From: Bacteroides congonensis
Lineage (GTDB): Bacteria; Bacteroidota; Bacteroidia; Bacteroidales; Bacteroidaceae
NCBI RefSeq assembly: GCF_900130125.1
Contig: NZ_FQXY01000009.1
Location: 659,760-723,759 of the forward strand
Direction of reading: 5' to 3'
Length of the DNA stretch: 64,000 bases
Shown here: one piece after another, positions 35,981 to 44,993 of the stretch
How positions within the stretch are numbered: the stretch's first letter is position 1
How the letters are laid out: every line of letters starts with the position of its first letter
Notes under the pieces: generated by a model
Database searches by the model: none
The model's input: only the letters and a program-made list of their open reading frames with translations
Told to the model about the DNA's origin: nothing
Program-made: the position numbers and the translations under genes

Positions 35981-37147
35981 TTAAAACAGTTTGTTGGTGC
36001 CTTCCACCAGTTGTCCCATCGCCCACACAGCCCTTACATTCAAGTCTCTGTCCAAAGCAATGATATCGGCATCCTTGCCACGCTCGAGCGTACCTTTACG
36101 ATCCAGCACTCCCATGATGCGGGCAGGTGTTTCGGAAACCATCCTTATCACATCCGCCAATGGAATCTCCGCCTTCTGCACCATCGTGCGAATCAGGCGA
36201 TCCATTGTCGCCACGCTTCCTGCCAGGGCGGAACGGTCTGCGAGTTTGCAAACCCCGTCCTCGATAATTACACGCGGGTCAAAAGCCGTCTGACTGTCAC
36301 TGGCCGCGCAAGCCAGCGCATCCGTTATCAGACAAGTACGCTCCACTCCTTTTATTTTGTAGACAAGACGCAGAATCGTCGGGGGCACATGAATACCGTC
36401 CGCCACTACTTCCACGGTCATATCGTCAATCAGATAAATGCTTTCTACCGTGCCCTCATATTTGTATTCCTTCCGTTTGTGGAATCCCGGCATGGCGTTA
36501 TAGAAATGGGTGGCATGAGTATAGCCCGCTTCATAAGCCGTCAGTATATCCTCAAATTCAGCCTGTGTATGTCCTACCGAAGCCAATATGCCTTTTGTCG
36601 TGATATACTTACCGAACTGCATGGCTCCCGGAAGTTCCGGTGCGGCATCCCAACGCTTGATACAATGCGTCTCTTCCAGTAACGGGATATATTCTTCGGG
36701 ATCGGGATTCTTGATATTTTCGGGAATCTGTCCGCCCGCCATTTCCATGTTGAAATAATGTCCTTCGAGGTGAAGTCCGAGTACCGGGCTATCCGGTTCC
36801 GCCATCATTTTCTCGGTAGTCTCCGCGGCTGCGCGGATCATAGGAATGGTTGAAGAAGAAAGTGTGGGGAAAATACTGGTAGTGCCGTGCTGCATATGAG
36901 CTTTGATAGCTGTTCGGAAAGCCTCTTCCGTACCTTCCATAAAATCCCTTCCGCCGCCACCATGAACGTGGATTTCCACTCCGCCGGGGACAATGTACAT
37001 TCCTTTGGCATCAATCAGTTTGGCTCCGATAATGGCAAGGTCGCAGTTGGTCACTTCCAGAATTTTATTGTCGCGGATAAGCACTGACCCATCCTTGAGC
37101 CAGCCTTGCGGGGTCAGGATGCGTGCATTAATGATTTGTGTTAACAT
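35981..37147 (-). CDS. N-acetylglucosamine-6-phosphate deacetylase, paralog 2 (proximal)
   Basis: A 388-residue tandem paralog, clearly similar along its whole length to paralog 1. Conserved: HVHGGG, Glu in LHLEGHYFN, SVGHTQAE, ATHFYNAMPG and LITDALACAA. The loop after the metal-binding Glu is changed from EGPY/F to EGHY, and the following NPKMAG reads NMEMAG. These residues face the substrate pocket in NagA, so a different substrate or reduced activity is possible. First gene of the pair; a TAATTTTG -7 candidate lies at 37231-37238 on the minus strand. Confidence 0.88.
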   Translation of the reverse strand: MLTQIINARILTPQGWLKDGSVLIRDNKILEVTNCDLAIIGAKLIDAKGMYIVPGGVEIHVHGGGGRDFMEGTEEAFRTAIKAHMQHGTTSIFPTLSSSTIPMIRAAAETTEKMMAEPDSPVLGLHLEGHYFNMEMAGGQIPENIKNPDPEEYIPLLEETHCIKRWDAAPELPGAMQFGKYITTKGILASVGHTQAEFEDILTAYEAGYTHATHFYNAMPGFHKRKEYKYEGTVESIYLIDDMTVEVVADGIHVPPTILRLVYKIKGVERTCLITDALACAASDSQTAFDPRVIIEDGVCKLADRSALAGSVATMDRLIRTMVQKAEIPLADVIRMVSETPARIMGVLDRKGTLERGKDADIIALDRDLNVRAVWAMGQLVEGTNKLF

Positions 37148-37293
37148 ATCATCTGTTATTAAATTAATTATAGGTCTGCGTGAATCAATGACGCTCTTTT
37201 TGGGGGGAGTACATTGATTTTTTTCATCTGCAAAATTACGCTTTTCTATTCAATCTATTGATAAAATCGTCCGGTAAACTTACAATAAGGTAC

Positions 37294-37334
37294 AAAAAAA
37301 AGAGGTTGCCAATCACATCGACTGACAACCTCTT
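37294..37334 (-). terminator. Terminator of the tRNA operon
   Basis: On the minus strand AAGAGGTTG and CAACCTCTT pair around a loop of about 20 bases and are followed by eight T. It closes the six-tRNA transcript. Confidence 0.9.
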
Positions 37335-37349
37335 ATGTTATATATATGG

Positions 37350-37422
37350 AGCGGAAAACGAGACTCGAACTCGCGACCCTAACCTTGGCAAGGTTATGCT
37401 CTACCAACTGAGCTATTTCCGC
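37350..37422 (-). tRNA. tRNA-Gly (GCC), copy 1
   Basis: Full cloverleaf on the minus strand: acceptor GCGGAAA/TTTCCGC, D-arm GCTCAGTTGGTAGAGC, anticodon loop TTGCCAA (GCC), T-arm with GTTCGAGTC, discriminator T. Here the gene is followed by an encoded CCA (TCCA), unlike the other two Gly copies. Last tRNA of the operon. Confidence 0.95.
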
Positions 37423-37459
37423 AAACTAAATTTCGTCATTCAGAAAACTGAAAGATTGG

Positions 37460-37541
37460 TGCCCAGAACAGGACTCGAACCTGCATGCCTCTCGACACAC
37501 GCACCTGAAACGTGCGCGTCTACCAATTCCGCCACCTGGGC
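37460..37541 (-). tRNA. tRNA-Leu (CAG), copy 1
   Basis: Class II tRNA with a long variable arm. Acceptor GCCCAGG/TCTGGGC, anticodon loop TTCAGGT (CAG), T-loop GTTCGAGTC, discriminator A and an encoded CCA. Identical in the body to copy 2. Confidence 0.95.
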
Positions 37542-37573
37542 AAAACTTAGTTCCATCATTTCAAAGAAACAAG

Positions 37574-37646
37574 AGCGGAAAACGAGACTCGAACTCGCGA
37601 CCCTAACCTTGGCAAGGTTATGCTCTACCAACTGAGCTATTTCCGC
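37574..37646 (-). tRNA. tRNA-Gly (GCC), copy 2
   Basis: Same sequence as the other two Gly genes; the bases after the discriminator T are CTT, so CCA must be added by enzyme. Confidence 0.95.
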
Positions 37647-37667
37647 AAATAAACTTTCAACGAACCG

Positions 37668-37751
37668 TGAAGAGAAGGAGACTCGAACTCCCACGACATA
37701 ACTGTCACTACCCCCTCAAAGTAGCGCGTCTACCAATTCCGCCACCTCTCC
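37668..37751 (-). tRNA. tRNA-Leu (GAG)
   Basis: Class II tRNA with a long variable arm. Acceptor GGAGAGG/TCTCTTC with two G-T pairs, anticodon loop TTGAGGG (GAG), T-loop GTTCGAGTC. No encoded CCA. Confidence 0.93.
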
Positions 37752-37776
37752 GTAATTCCAAAAGTTTCAATCTCTG

Positions 37777-37858
37777 TGCCCAGAACAGGACTCGAACCTG
37801 CATGCCTCTCGACACACGCACCTGAAACGTGCGCGTCTACCAATTCCGCCACCTGGGC
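37777..37858 (-). tRNA. tRNA-Leu (CAG), copy 2
   Basis: Body identical to copy 1, but the bases after discriminator A are CAG rather than CCA. The spacer between this gene and the adjacent Gly copy shares TTTCAAAGAAACA with the matching spacer of the other Leu-Gly unit, which indicates tandem duplication. Confidence 0.95.
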
Positions 37859-37892
37859 AAAGATTATTGTTCCAACATTTCAAAGAAACATG

Positions 37893-37965
37893 AGCGGAAA
37901 ACGAGACTCGAACTCGCGACCCTAACCTTGGCAAGGTTATGCTCTACCAACTGAGCTATTTCCGC
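37893..37965 (-). tRNA. tRNA-Gly (GCC), copy 3
   Basis: First tRNA of the operon, 20 bases after the -7 element; no encoded CCA (TCAT after the acceptor). Confidence 0.95.
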
Positions 37966-37984
37966 ATTTTTTCGTTTGCGGTTG

Positions 37985-38015
37985 CAAAGGTAGGGATTTT
38001 CCGTAAACCTGCAAA
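37985..38015 (-). promoter_or_regulatory. Promoter of the tRNA operon
   Basis: Minus strand: -33 TTTG (38012-38015), a 19-base spacer, and -7 TACCTTTG (37985-37992), a full match to the Bacteroidota consensus. Expected start of transcription is near 37978. Confidence 0.85.
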
Positions 38016-38083
38016 CATTCTGCATACTTTTTTTAAAGAAATCTGCACACTTTGCCCCCGCCGCAAAACAATCTTTTTGATTA

Positions 38084-39229
38084 TCAACTCATTCGGTCAC
38101 GATAATCTTCGTAAGAAAATTGCTTGTATATTTCTGCTTTTCCCTCTTTTGTCCATAAAGCGATGGCCGGATGATGGATTCCGTTAAACATGTTTGTCTT
38201 TACCATCGTATAGTGAATCATATCTTCAAACACTATCCGCTCTCTGATTTGCAGTTCATGGTCGAAACTCCACAGTCCCATATAGTCGCCGCTCAAACAG
38301 GAATTTCCGCCAAGACGGTAAATGTATTTGCCTTCATTTCCCATTTCCGCGCCACGGACTGCCGGCTGATAGGGCATCTCCAGGCAATCGGGCATATGGC
38401 AGGTAAAGCTGACGTTCAGGATGGCTGTCTTGATTCCACGGCTTTCCACAATGTCCACCACCTCGGAAGTCAGGACACCCGTCTGCCAAGTAAAAGCCGA
38501 TCCGGGTTCCAGGATAATCTGCAAGTGCGGATAGCGTGATTTTAATCCTTGCAATAGTTTTATCAGATGTTCCGTATCATAGTCTTTGCGGGTCATCAGA
38601 TGTCCGCCGCCCAGGTTCAGCCACTTTATCTGCGGAAACCAACGGGCAAACTTCTCTTCCAGATGTTCCAATGTACGCTCCAGTTCATAAGAGGAAGATT
38701 CGCAATGGCAATGGCAATGAAAACCTTCAATCCCTTGCGGCAGCGTCTCCGGCAACAAATCAGCCGTTATCCCGAAACGGGTACCGGGCGCACACGGATT
38801 ATAAAGTTCCGTTTCCACTTCCGAATATTCGGGATTCACACGGATACCACAGGAGATACCGCTTCCTTCGGCTACCGTCATCGGATAGAAACGGGCAAAC
38901 TGCGCCATCGAGTTGAATGTGATATGGCTGCTGCATCGCATGATTTCGGGGAAATCCTGTTCTGTATAGGCAGGAGAATAGGTATGCGCCTTGCTACCGA
39001 ATTCTTCCAATGCCAGGCGGGCTTCATATACCGAACTGGCTGTTGAATGGTTGATGTATTCACGAAAGATAGGGAAAGAGCGCCACATGGCAAATGACTT
39101 GAAAGCCAGGATTATCTCCACTCCCGCCCTGTCGGCTACGTTTTTTATCAAACTCAGGTTCTTTCTTAAAAGTTCTTCTTCCATGATATAGCAAGGAGAA
39201 GGAAACCGGGTAAAATCTATCATATACAA
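38084..39229 (-). CDS. nspC: Carboxynorspermidine decarboxylase
   Basis: A 381-residue PLP enzyme of the alanine-racemase fold that decarboxylates carboxy(nor)spermidine in polyamine synthesis; in Bacteroides the product is mainly spermidine. The PLP-binding Lys is in ILAFKSFAMW (about 44). Other family motifs are GFHCHCHCESS, WLNLGGGHLMT, EPGSAF and the active-site Cys in CHMPDCLEMPY, GGNSCLSGDYMG. The start may be the ATG at 39229 or two codons later. A -7 candidate, TATTTTTG on the minus strand, lies at 39267-39274. The partner dehydrogenase gene is not nearby. Confidence 0.94.
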   Translation of the reverse strand: MYMIDFTRFPSPCYIMEEELLRKNLSLIKNVADRAGVEIILAFKSFAMWRSFPIFREYINHSTASSVYEARLALEEFGSKAHTYSPAYTEQDFPEIMRCSSHITFNSMAQFARFYPMTVAEGSGISCGIRVNPEYSEVETELYNPCAPGTRFGITADLLPETLPQGIEGFHCHCHCESSSYELERTLEHLEEKFARWFPQIKWLNLGGGHLMTRKDYDTEHLIKLLQGLKSRYPHLQIILEPGSAFTWQTGVLTSEVVDIVESRGIKTAILNVSFTCHMPDCLEMPYQPAVRGAEMGNEGKYIYRLGGNSCLSGDYMGLWSFDHELQIRERIVFEDMIHYTMVKTNMFNGIHHPAIALWTKEGKAEIYKQFSYEDYRDRMS

Positions 39230-39399
39230 TATTATTATCTAAAGTAACGTCTTACGAACGTGGATGCAAAAATACAAATTCAAAAGCAAAGAGTGATTGT
39301 TTTATTTTTAATTAAGATATTGGTTTTCGAGAACTTTTTCTTATTTTTAGACCTTAATAGTATATAAGTAATTGTATCATCATAAATACCTGATTGAAT

Positions 39400-39957
39400 A
39401 TGAATAAAGATTTAAGAAAAGTCGTGATTCTGCTGGCACATCCCAACATGAAAGAATCACAAGCAAACAAGGCATTAATCGACGCCGTGAGTGACATTGA
39501 AGGAGTGGCGGTTTTCAACCTCTATGAACTGTCCGAGGAAATCGCTTTCAATGTGGACGAATGGAGTAAGATCATCTCCGACGCTTCGGCTGTCATCTAC
39601 CAGTTTCCCTTCTATTGGATGGCTGCGCCGTCATTACTAAAAAAATGGCAGGACGAAGTCTTTACTTACTTATCCAAGACTCCGGCTGTTGCAGGCAAAC
39701 CATTGATGGTGGTAACAACTACCGGCTCCGAATATGACGCTTATCGTAGCGGCGGGCGAAACCGCTTCACAATCGATGAGCTTCTACGCCCGTATCAGGG
39801 TAGCGCGATTCACTCGGGTATGGCATGGCAGACACCCATTGTCGTTTACGGAATGGGAACCGCAGATGCAGGAAAGAATATTGCCGAAGGAGCGAATTTG
39901 TACAAGCAGAGAGTGGAAATGCTTATCAGCAGCAGTAACGCGGGAAATAACTGGTAA
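39400..39957 (+). CDS. Flavodoxin-fold NAD(P)H oxidoreductase (KefF/MdaB-like)
   Basis: A 185-residue quinone-reductase-type flavoprotein. Features: VVILLAHPNMKES for the FMN phosphate, QFPFYWMAAPSLLKKWQDEVF (the family's PxYWxxxPxxLKxWxD signature) and VTTTGSEYDAYRSGG. Such proteins reduce quinones or regulate K+ efflux; no KefB/C gene adjoins, so a quinone-reductase role is as likely. ATG 39400 is preferred to an in-frame TTG two codons upstream. Divergent from nspC. Confidence 0.88.
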   Translation: MNKDLRKVVILLAHPNMKESQANKALIDAVSDIEGVAVFNLYELSEEIAFNVDEWSKIISDASAVIYQFPFYWMAAPSLLKKWQDEVFTYLSKTPAVAGKPLMVVTTTGSEYDAYRSGGRNRFTIDELLRPYQGSAIHSGMAWQTPIVVYGMGTADAGKNIAEGANLYKQRVEMLISSSNAGNNW

Positions 39958-39983
39958 AACCAAAAGCGTAGCTTTAGACCGGA

Positions 39984-40020
39984 TAAAGCTATGCTTTAGC
40001 ATCCTTAAAGCATAGCTTTA
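39984..40020. terminator. Bidirectional terminator overlapping the RND2 stop codon
   Basis: TAAAGCTATGCTTTA and TAAAGCATAGCTTTA form a perfect 15-bp stem with a 7-base loop. The right arm encodes the last four residues and the stop of the minus-strand RND gene; the left arm is 26 bases beyond the reductase stop. Confidence 0.7.
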
Positions 40021-43000
40021 GAGGACACAAAGCAATGCTTCTTCTTCAGCGTCAGCACCGGCAAAAAGATAAATACTCCGACGACAGACATTATCAGTCC
40101 GCCGATAGTGCCTGCCGCCAACGGAAACCAGAACCCTTCTTTTTCCGCTCCTACCATGAAAGGGATAAAGCCTAAAATAGTAGAAGTTACTGTCAGGAAG
40201 ATAGGTATTATCTTTGTGTTCCAAGCTTTCACATAAGCCCGGAGCGGTGAAAGACGCGGGAAACGTTTACGGATAGAATTATATTCATTCAGAATATAAA
40301 TACTCGCATTTACCGTAATACCGCAAAGCAGGACAAAGGAAGCAAAACCGCCCTGGTCGAAGTTCAGTTTGAACCAGTAGAACGTCAGGAACACGCCGAT
40401 ATAAGATACCGGAATCACAAAGATAATCGCTAACGGCTGTTTCAGCGAATTAAAAAGAATACTTGTAATAAAGAAAATAATAGCGATTACAATCAGGAGC
40501 AAACGATATTGCTTATTATCCTTTCCGCCCCACGACCAGTTGTTATCTTCCGATTTTGCGGTATATCCCATCGGAAGAAGCTCGTTAAACTCTTCCAAAT
40601 CTTTCTTCAGCAGTTTATGCCCCTGTTCCGAAGAACCAATATACTCGTATTGCAGGCACAAGCGATATTGCTGATTTTCTTTTGCCACTTCCTGCGGCAT
40701 CTGCCCTTTCTCAACGACGGCCAGTTCCGACATCTTATATTCCTTACCGCCTGACTGGAAAGGATAGTACTGCATAGCCCATACATCCCGTTCTTCCGAT
40801 TGCCGGGAAGAAAGCTTTATCTTTTCCGTTCCTTCTTCCGTCAATACCGAACCGATTTCCATATTTCGCCCATATATCGGACGGATAGCGGAAAACAACC
40901 CTCCGGCTCCAATTCCTTCTTCAGCCATCCGCCGTTTGTTCAGGTCGAAGTAGAATTCCATATAATCATCTTTCCACCACGAGAAATCAGAACCTATCGT
41001 CACTTCCCTAATCCGTCGGTGAGACAATAGCTTCTCCTTCAAATTCTCCGCCCACGCATAAAGCTCATCATAATTGTACCCGTACATCTTCACCCGGAAA
41101 GAACCCGCGTTCTCACGCACACTATTACTGAATCCCTGATCCTGCAATCCGTAGATACTCCAGTCTCCACCTCCCAATTGAAGAGCCTTACTTATCATAT
41201 TCGCTTTCAATGTATAGGGAAATCCGCTTCTCTGATGCTCTTTAGTAAAATAGATATGGATAGATGCCCTGCGGGCACTCTCCACGGATGCTTGAAACTG
41301 CTTGATTTCCTTAAATCCACTCAGATAAGTTTCCATCCGTTTTATCAGTGTATTCATCTGCTCAAGCGTGCTCCCATTCGGTAAATTCGCGTTGGCGTGA
41401 AGCACTACTTCTTCATTCCGTGAGAAATAACTCCCCTCATACACCTTTTGTATAAACAGTCGCAGGCTTCCACCCAACGCCTTATCCACAACCGGTTTCA
41501 CCTTTTCTTTATAGGTAGAAGTACCCAGCGTTTTATTATAAATTTCCGCCCACTTATCTTCTCCCTTCATCTTTTCCGGCAACAAGAATACAGGCAATCC
41601 GAATCCTAATAATAACAGTATGCACACCGCCACCCTCCAACGGCAAAGAATCCGTATCAGCCACCTATAAAAGCGGCTGAAGTAAACCGGAAAACGACGC
41701 ATTTTCGAGCGTACCCACACAAAGAAACGTACGTTCCCTATCCGCTGTCCCAATTTCGGTTTCAGCTTCAGCTTCAACTTTGGTTTTGAAGGAGAAATTC
41801 TTTTCCGTCGCTTCAATCCGATTTTATCAATCAGGGAAGGAACAAAAAACAGGGCAACCAATAAAGAAACTCCCAAATTGATAATCACCACGGCAGCAAA
41901 GTCCTGCAAATTAAGCCGTATCTTCTCATCGAGGAAAAAGATGATAACCAATGCTCCCATCGTTGTCAATGTAGCCGCCAGCACGGACATAAACGCTTTC
42001 CGGTTGCCACGTCGCAGATAGTGGTCGCTCATCACTATCGTGTTATCAATCACAAGATTCAACGAGACAGTGATACCCGCCAAAGAGTACAACTGCATTT
42101 CTAACCCGAAGGCGTAATAAAGAATAACCGCTATCGCTATATTGACAGACAAGCTGACAACAATCAGAAACAGATATTTAGGACTGAACGTAATCAACAA
42201 TACGAACAGAAGCAGGATAGCCACCGTGACTCCCGTACGCAGATAAATCTTACTCAACTCATCCTTGATGAACTCCGTAGCATCATAACTGGTATGAATC
42301 TCATATCCTGCCGGAAGCAATAGCTGAATGTCATCCATATATGCCTTCACTTCCTTGCTCAACGCCAATTGATTAGCCGTCTCTTCGGCAACTATCGACA
42401 GATAAATTGAGTTCAGCCCATTAATCCGGTAATAACTTTGCGGCTGTTGTTCCACCCGTGAAACCTTCACCAATTCATCCAGGCCAATCATTCTCCCGTC
42501 CTTCATCTTCACCTGTATCCGACTGGCATCAAACTCCCGGCTGTCATGTTCGGGAACCAACGCCAGGCGTATCCATTGCCTGCCCGAAGCCCCTTGTTCC
42601 GCATCATAAGTACCTAAAAATTCTTTCTGATAATGCAGCCCGACCGCCTGACGAATATCATCCGTACTTACTCCCAATGTCCGCAATTGCTCACTGTCAT
42701 ATTCCAACCGCCATTCCATCGGCGTAGCTCCGCTAAGATTTATCTTATAAATGCCCGGAAGCTGCGCCAAACGTGTCTTGATATGCTCCTCCGCATATTG
42801 CTGAATCAGAATGGGAGTGGCAGGCGCATTAATCGTAAACGACATGAAAGGGCCTTGGCTCTGTTGTTCCGGACTATGCATCTGTATATACGGATAACTC
42901 ACCCCGTCCGGCAACTCCGGCCATGTCTGCCGGATAATCGTTGAAGCTTCAAAACGTGCGACCGACGCATCCGCATGTTTGTCCAGGCTTACATTAATTC

Positions 43001-43283
43001 TTCCCCACCCGTTCCCCGAAGTGGAAGAAATGCTCCGAATCCCTTTTATACGGGCAAGCATCGCTTCCAATTTGCTGGTAGCCGTCATCTCCACCACACG
43101 TGCCGAAGTCCCGGACATACTGAAGCCGACACTAAAGCCCGGCAATGTCCGCGACGGATTCAGCTTGACAGGCAACAACGGAACGAGCGCCAACCCGACC
43201 AGTGCCACACAAATAAATGCGACAATCAGTGTAAAAGCGGAAGCCTTTGAAGACTTCTTTATTTCAGAATCTAGATTTTGCAT
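40005..43283 (-). CDS. RND efflux pump subunit, second of two
   Basis: A 1092-residue RND permease with the 12-helix, duplicated layout: large periplasmic loops at about 45-345 and 600-890. Helix 4 reads GITVSLNLVIDNTIVMSD, keeping one Asp where AcrB has D407-D408. The C-terminal half has typical IPVSYIGVFLTFYWF and GFIPFMVGAEKEGFWFP segments. It is distant from pump 1 in the same operon. A cytoplasmic basic stretch (about 490-520, KRRKRISPSKPKLKLKL) joins the two halves. Last gene of the efflux operon, separated from tolC by a repeat. Substrate unknown. Confidence 0.88.
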   Translation of the reverse strand: MQNLDSEIKKSSKASAFTLIVAFICVALVGLALVPLLPVKLNPSRTLPGFSVGFSMSGTSARVVEMTATSKLEAMLARIKGIRSISSTSGNGWGRINVSLDKHADASVARFEASTIIRQTWPELPDGVSYPYIQMHSPEQQSQGPFMSFTINAPATPILIQQYAEEHIKTRLAQLPGIYKINLSGATPMEWRLEYDSEQLRTLGVSTDDIRQAVGLHYQKEFLGTYDAEQGASGRQWIRLALVPEHDSREFDASRIQVKMKDGRMIGLDELVKVSRVEQQPQSYYRINGLNSIYLSIVAEETANQLALSKEVKAYMDDIQLLLPAGYEIHTSYDATEFIKDELSKIYLRTGVTVAILLLFVLLITFSPKYLFLIVVSLSVNIAIAVILYYAFGLEMQLYSLAGITVSLNLVIDNTIVMSDHYLRRGNRKAFMSVLAATLTTMGALVIIFFLDEKIRLNLQDFAAVVIINLGVSLLVALFFVPSLIDKIGLKRRKRISPSKPKLKLKLKPKLGQRIGNVRFFVWVRSKMRRFPVYFSRFYRWLIRILCRWRVAVCILLLLGFGLPVFLLPEKMKGEDKWAEIYNKTLGTSTYKEKVKPVVDKALGGSLRLFIQKVYEGSYFSRNEEVVLHANANLPNGSTLEQMNTLIKRMETYLSGFKEIKQFQASVESARRASIHIYFTKEHQRSGFPYTLKANMISKALQLGGGDWSIYGLQDQGFSNSVRENAGSFRVKMYGYNYDELYAWAENLKEKLLSHRRIREVTIGSDFSWWKDDYMEFYFDLNKRRMAEEGIGAGGLFSAIRPIYGRNMEIGSVLTEEGTEKIKLSSRQSEERDVWAMQYYPFQSGGKEYKMSELAVVEKGQMPQEVAKENQQYRLCLQYEYIGSSEQGHKLLKKDLEEFNELLPMGYTAKSEDNNWSWGGKDNKQYRLLLIVIAIIFFITSILFNSLKQPLAIIFVIPVSYIGVFLTFYWFKLNFDQGGFASFVLLCGITVNASIYILNEYNSIRKRFPRLSPLRAYVKAWNTKIIPIFLTVTSTILGFIPFMVGAEKEGFWFPLAAGTIGGLIMSVVGVFIFLPVLTLKKKHCFVSSKAML

Positions 43284-43312
43284 TATCGTTATTTATATAA
43301 ATGGGAATTTGA

Positions 43313-43461
43313 TTTAGACATAAGAACAAAAGAACATAAAGGCTGCGCTTGGAAAATTATTTCTGCCGGTCATTAAACTACTACTGTTTCATCTTTTGTT
43401 CTTATGTTCTTCTGTCTAAAAAGAAAATTATTATTCTGTCTGCAAATAAAATATCATTTAA
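43313..43461 (-). repeat. MITE-like repeat, copy 2
   Basis: Inverse copy of the repeat at 24605-24754, with three small indels. Core 43313-43420 has the TTTAGACA/TGTCTAAA ends. It fills most of the 170-bp gap between tolC and RND2, where the other gaps in this operon are 22 to 25 bp, so it looks inserted. The right end runs into the last codons of tolC. Confidence 0.85.
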
Positions 43462-44968
43462 TCAACTTCCCTCCATTGAAATCAAACCTGTCAGAGAGTG
43501 AAAGATTCGCAGCGAAATCAAACAAAGTGAGACGGCGTATCTTGTAATAATTCAGCCAGTAGTTCTGCAAGGCGGAAATATAATTCCGTTGAGCCTGTTG
43601 CTGACGGTTAAGTGAAAGAGTCAGGCTGTTAATGTCCGCCTTGCCAATGATAAAACGCTGCTTTGTCTCATTATACGCAAGTACGGCCAAATCAAGCGCT
43701 TCTTCCGCACTTGCTATCAACTGCTGCTGGATATTGAAATCACTCACGGTCATAATCACTTCCTCCTCAATGCTTATCTCATCCTGCCGTGCAGAGATTT
43801 TCACCACATTCAGGTTGTTACGTGCCATATTATACTTTCCTTTCCGAACTCCCCAGTCCACTATGGGAATAGAGACGCTGACCGCCACTAAATCCTGCTG
43901 CATCGGTTTATGATATACATCACCGAAATTATCCGCCACCTGATTAAAGCCGATACTCGCGTTCACACTTGCGTTGAAGCGGGATTCTTTCTTTGTCCTG
44001 TCCACATTCCGTTCCGCTTCCAATACATTCTGCTTCAATTCCAGTAACTGGGGATTGTTGCTCCTTCCCCAACTCAAAGCCTCGTCCACCGGAATCTCTA
44101 TCCTGTTCGGGCGGGAAGGAAGTTCCAGTTCTATTTGCGTATTCTTATCCAGGTTAAGGAAAGATGCCAAAGAGAACATCGCCCGCTTCAGGTCGCTTGC
44201 CTTGTTCTGCAATGTGTTTTGCGCATTCACGCGATCCAGTCTCAATGTCAACAGGTCAGCCTGTGAGATGGCGGCTATCCGGTGTCGTTGCTGCCCGATA
44301 CGGTAAAGCGTATCCGTGGAAGCCAGGTTATCTTTTGCCAGTTTATATTCCGCCTGTGCCATAGCCAGGGAAAAGAAATAATTCGTGGCTGTCTCCGACA
44401 CTTTCTCCACATTATAAAGAAACTCCTTCTTCACACGCTCATATTTCAACGGTTCTATCTTTCGTTCCCACTTGAAAGGATTGTACCCTACCAGACTCTG
44501 CGAATATCCGATTCGTATGGGAACACTGGTAAGTTGCGTCGCGCTGTTGTCACCGAAGTTGCGCATATAGGCAAGATTCGATTCCAGATAGAAAGTACCT
44601 CCGGTCAGATCGAGATTCTGTTTCACACTCAGTCCGCCATAGGCATAATAAGATTGCTGCGTACGGTATACATCCAGATTGGAACCCGAATCATAACGCT
44701 TCGTGATATCCCGGTTATATTGTGCCGGGGTAAGATCCAGTGTCAGGCTGGGCAAGCGGTTGGCACGGTACGTCCGATACTCCCAGTAACCGGATAGATA
44801 CATATTCTGTGTGCGGAATGACTCCAACGAACTGTCATTGGCCAAAGCAATCGTCCGATTCAGGTCAAGTACCAAACGTTCCTGGGCATTTGCGGAAAAA
44901 CAGATTCCGCACCCCAACGCCAAAGTAAAATAACACCTGACTAATAACTGATAATTCATAACTGACAA
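43454..44968 (-). CDS. TolC-family outer-membrane efflux channel
   Basis: A 504-residue protein with a signal peptide (ending CFSANAQ). Two OEP repeats with coiled-coil helices (AEYKLAKDNLASTDTLYRIG and IASAEEALDLAVLAYNETKQ) and barrel strands (IPIRIGYSQSLVGYNPFKWE and VSVSIPIVDWGVRKG). Third gene of the operon adaptor-RND1-tolC-RND2; 25 bases after RND1. The last codons and stop fall in the border of the MITE-like repeat. Confidence 0.92.
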   Translation of the reverse strand: MSVMNYQLLVRCYFTLALGCGICFSANAQERLVLDLNRTIALANDSSLESFRTQNMYLSGYWEYRTYRANRLPSLTLDLTPAQYNRDITKRYDSGSNLDVYRTQQSYYAYGGLSVKQNLDLTGGTFYLESNLAYMRNFGDNSATQLTSVPIRIGYSQSLVGYNPFKWERKIEPLKYERVKKEFLYNVEKVSETATNYFFSLAMAQAEYKLAKDNLASTDTLYRIGQQRHRIAAISQADLLTLRLDRVNAQNTLQNKASDLKRAMFSLASFLNLDKNTQIELELPSRPNRIEIPVDEALSWGRSNNPQLLELKQNVLEAERNVDRTKKESRFNASVNASIGFNQVADNFGDVYHKPMQQDLVAVSVSIPIVDWGVRKGKYNMARNNLNVVKISARQDEISIEEEVIMTVSDFNIQQQLIASAEEALDLAVLAYNETKQRFIIGKADINSLTLSLNRQQQAQRNYISALQNYWLNYYKIRRLTLFDFAANLSLSDRFDFNGGKLIK

Positions 44969-44993
44969 TTTTATACGTGAAAAATAATCTGCG

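Noticed and set aside
35961..36026. N-terminal extension of the distal nagA from ATG 36026
   Set aside because: It would overlap the end of the upstream paralog by 46 bases, and both proteins align from MLTQIIN.
24605..43461. A composite transposon bounded by the two inverse repeats
   Set aside because: The enclosed genes are ordinary chromosomal genes including tRNAs and nspC, with no transposase. Two independent repeat copies explain the pattern better.
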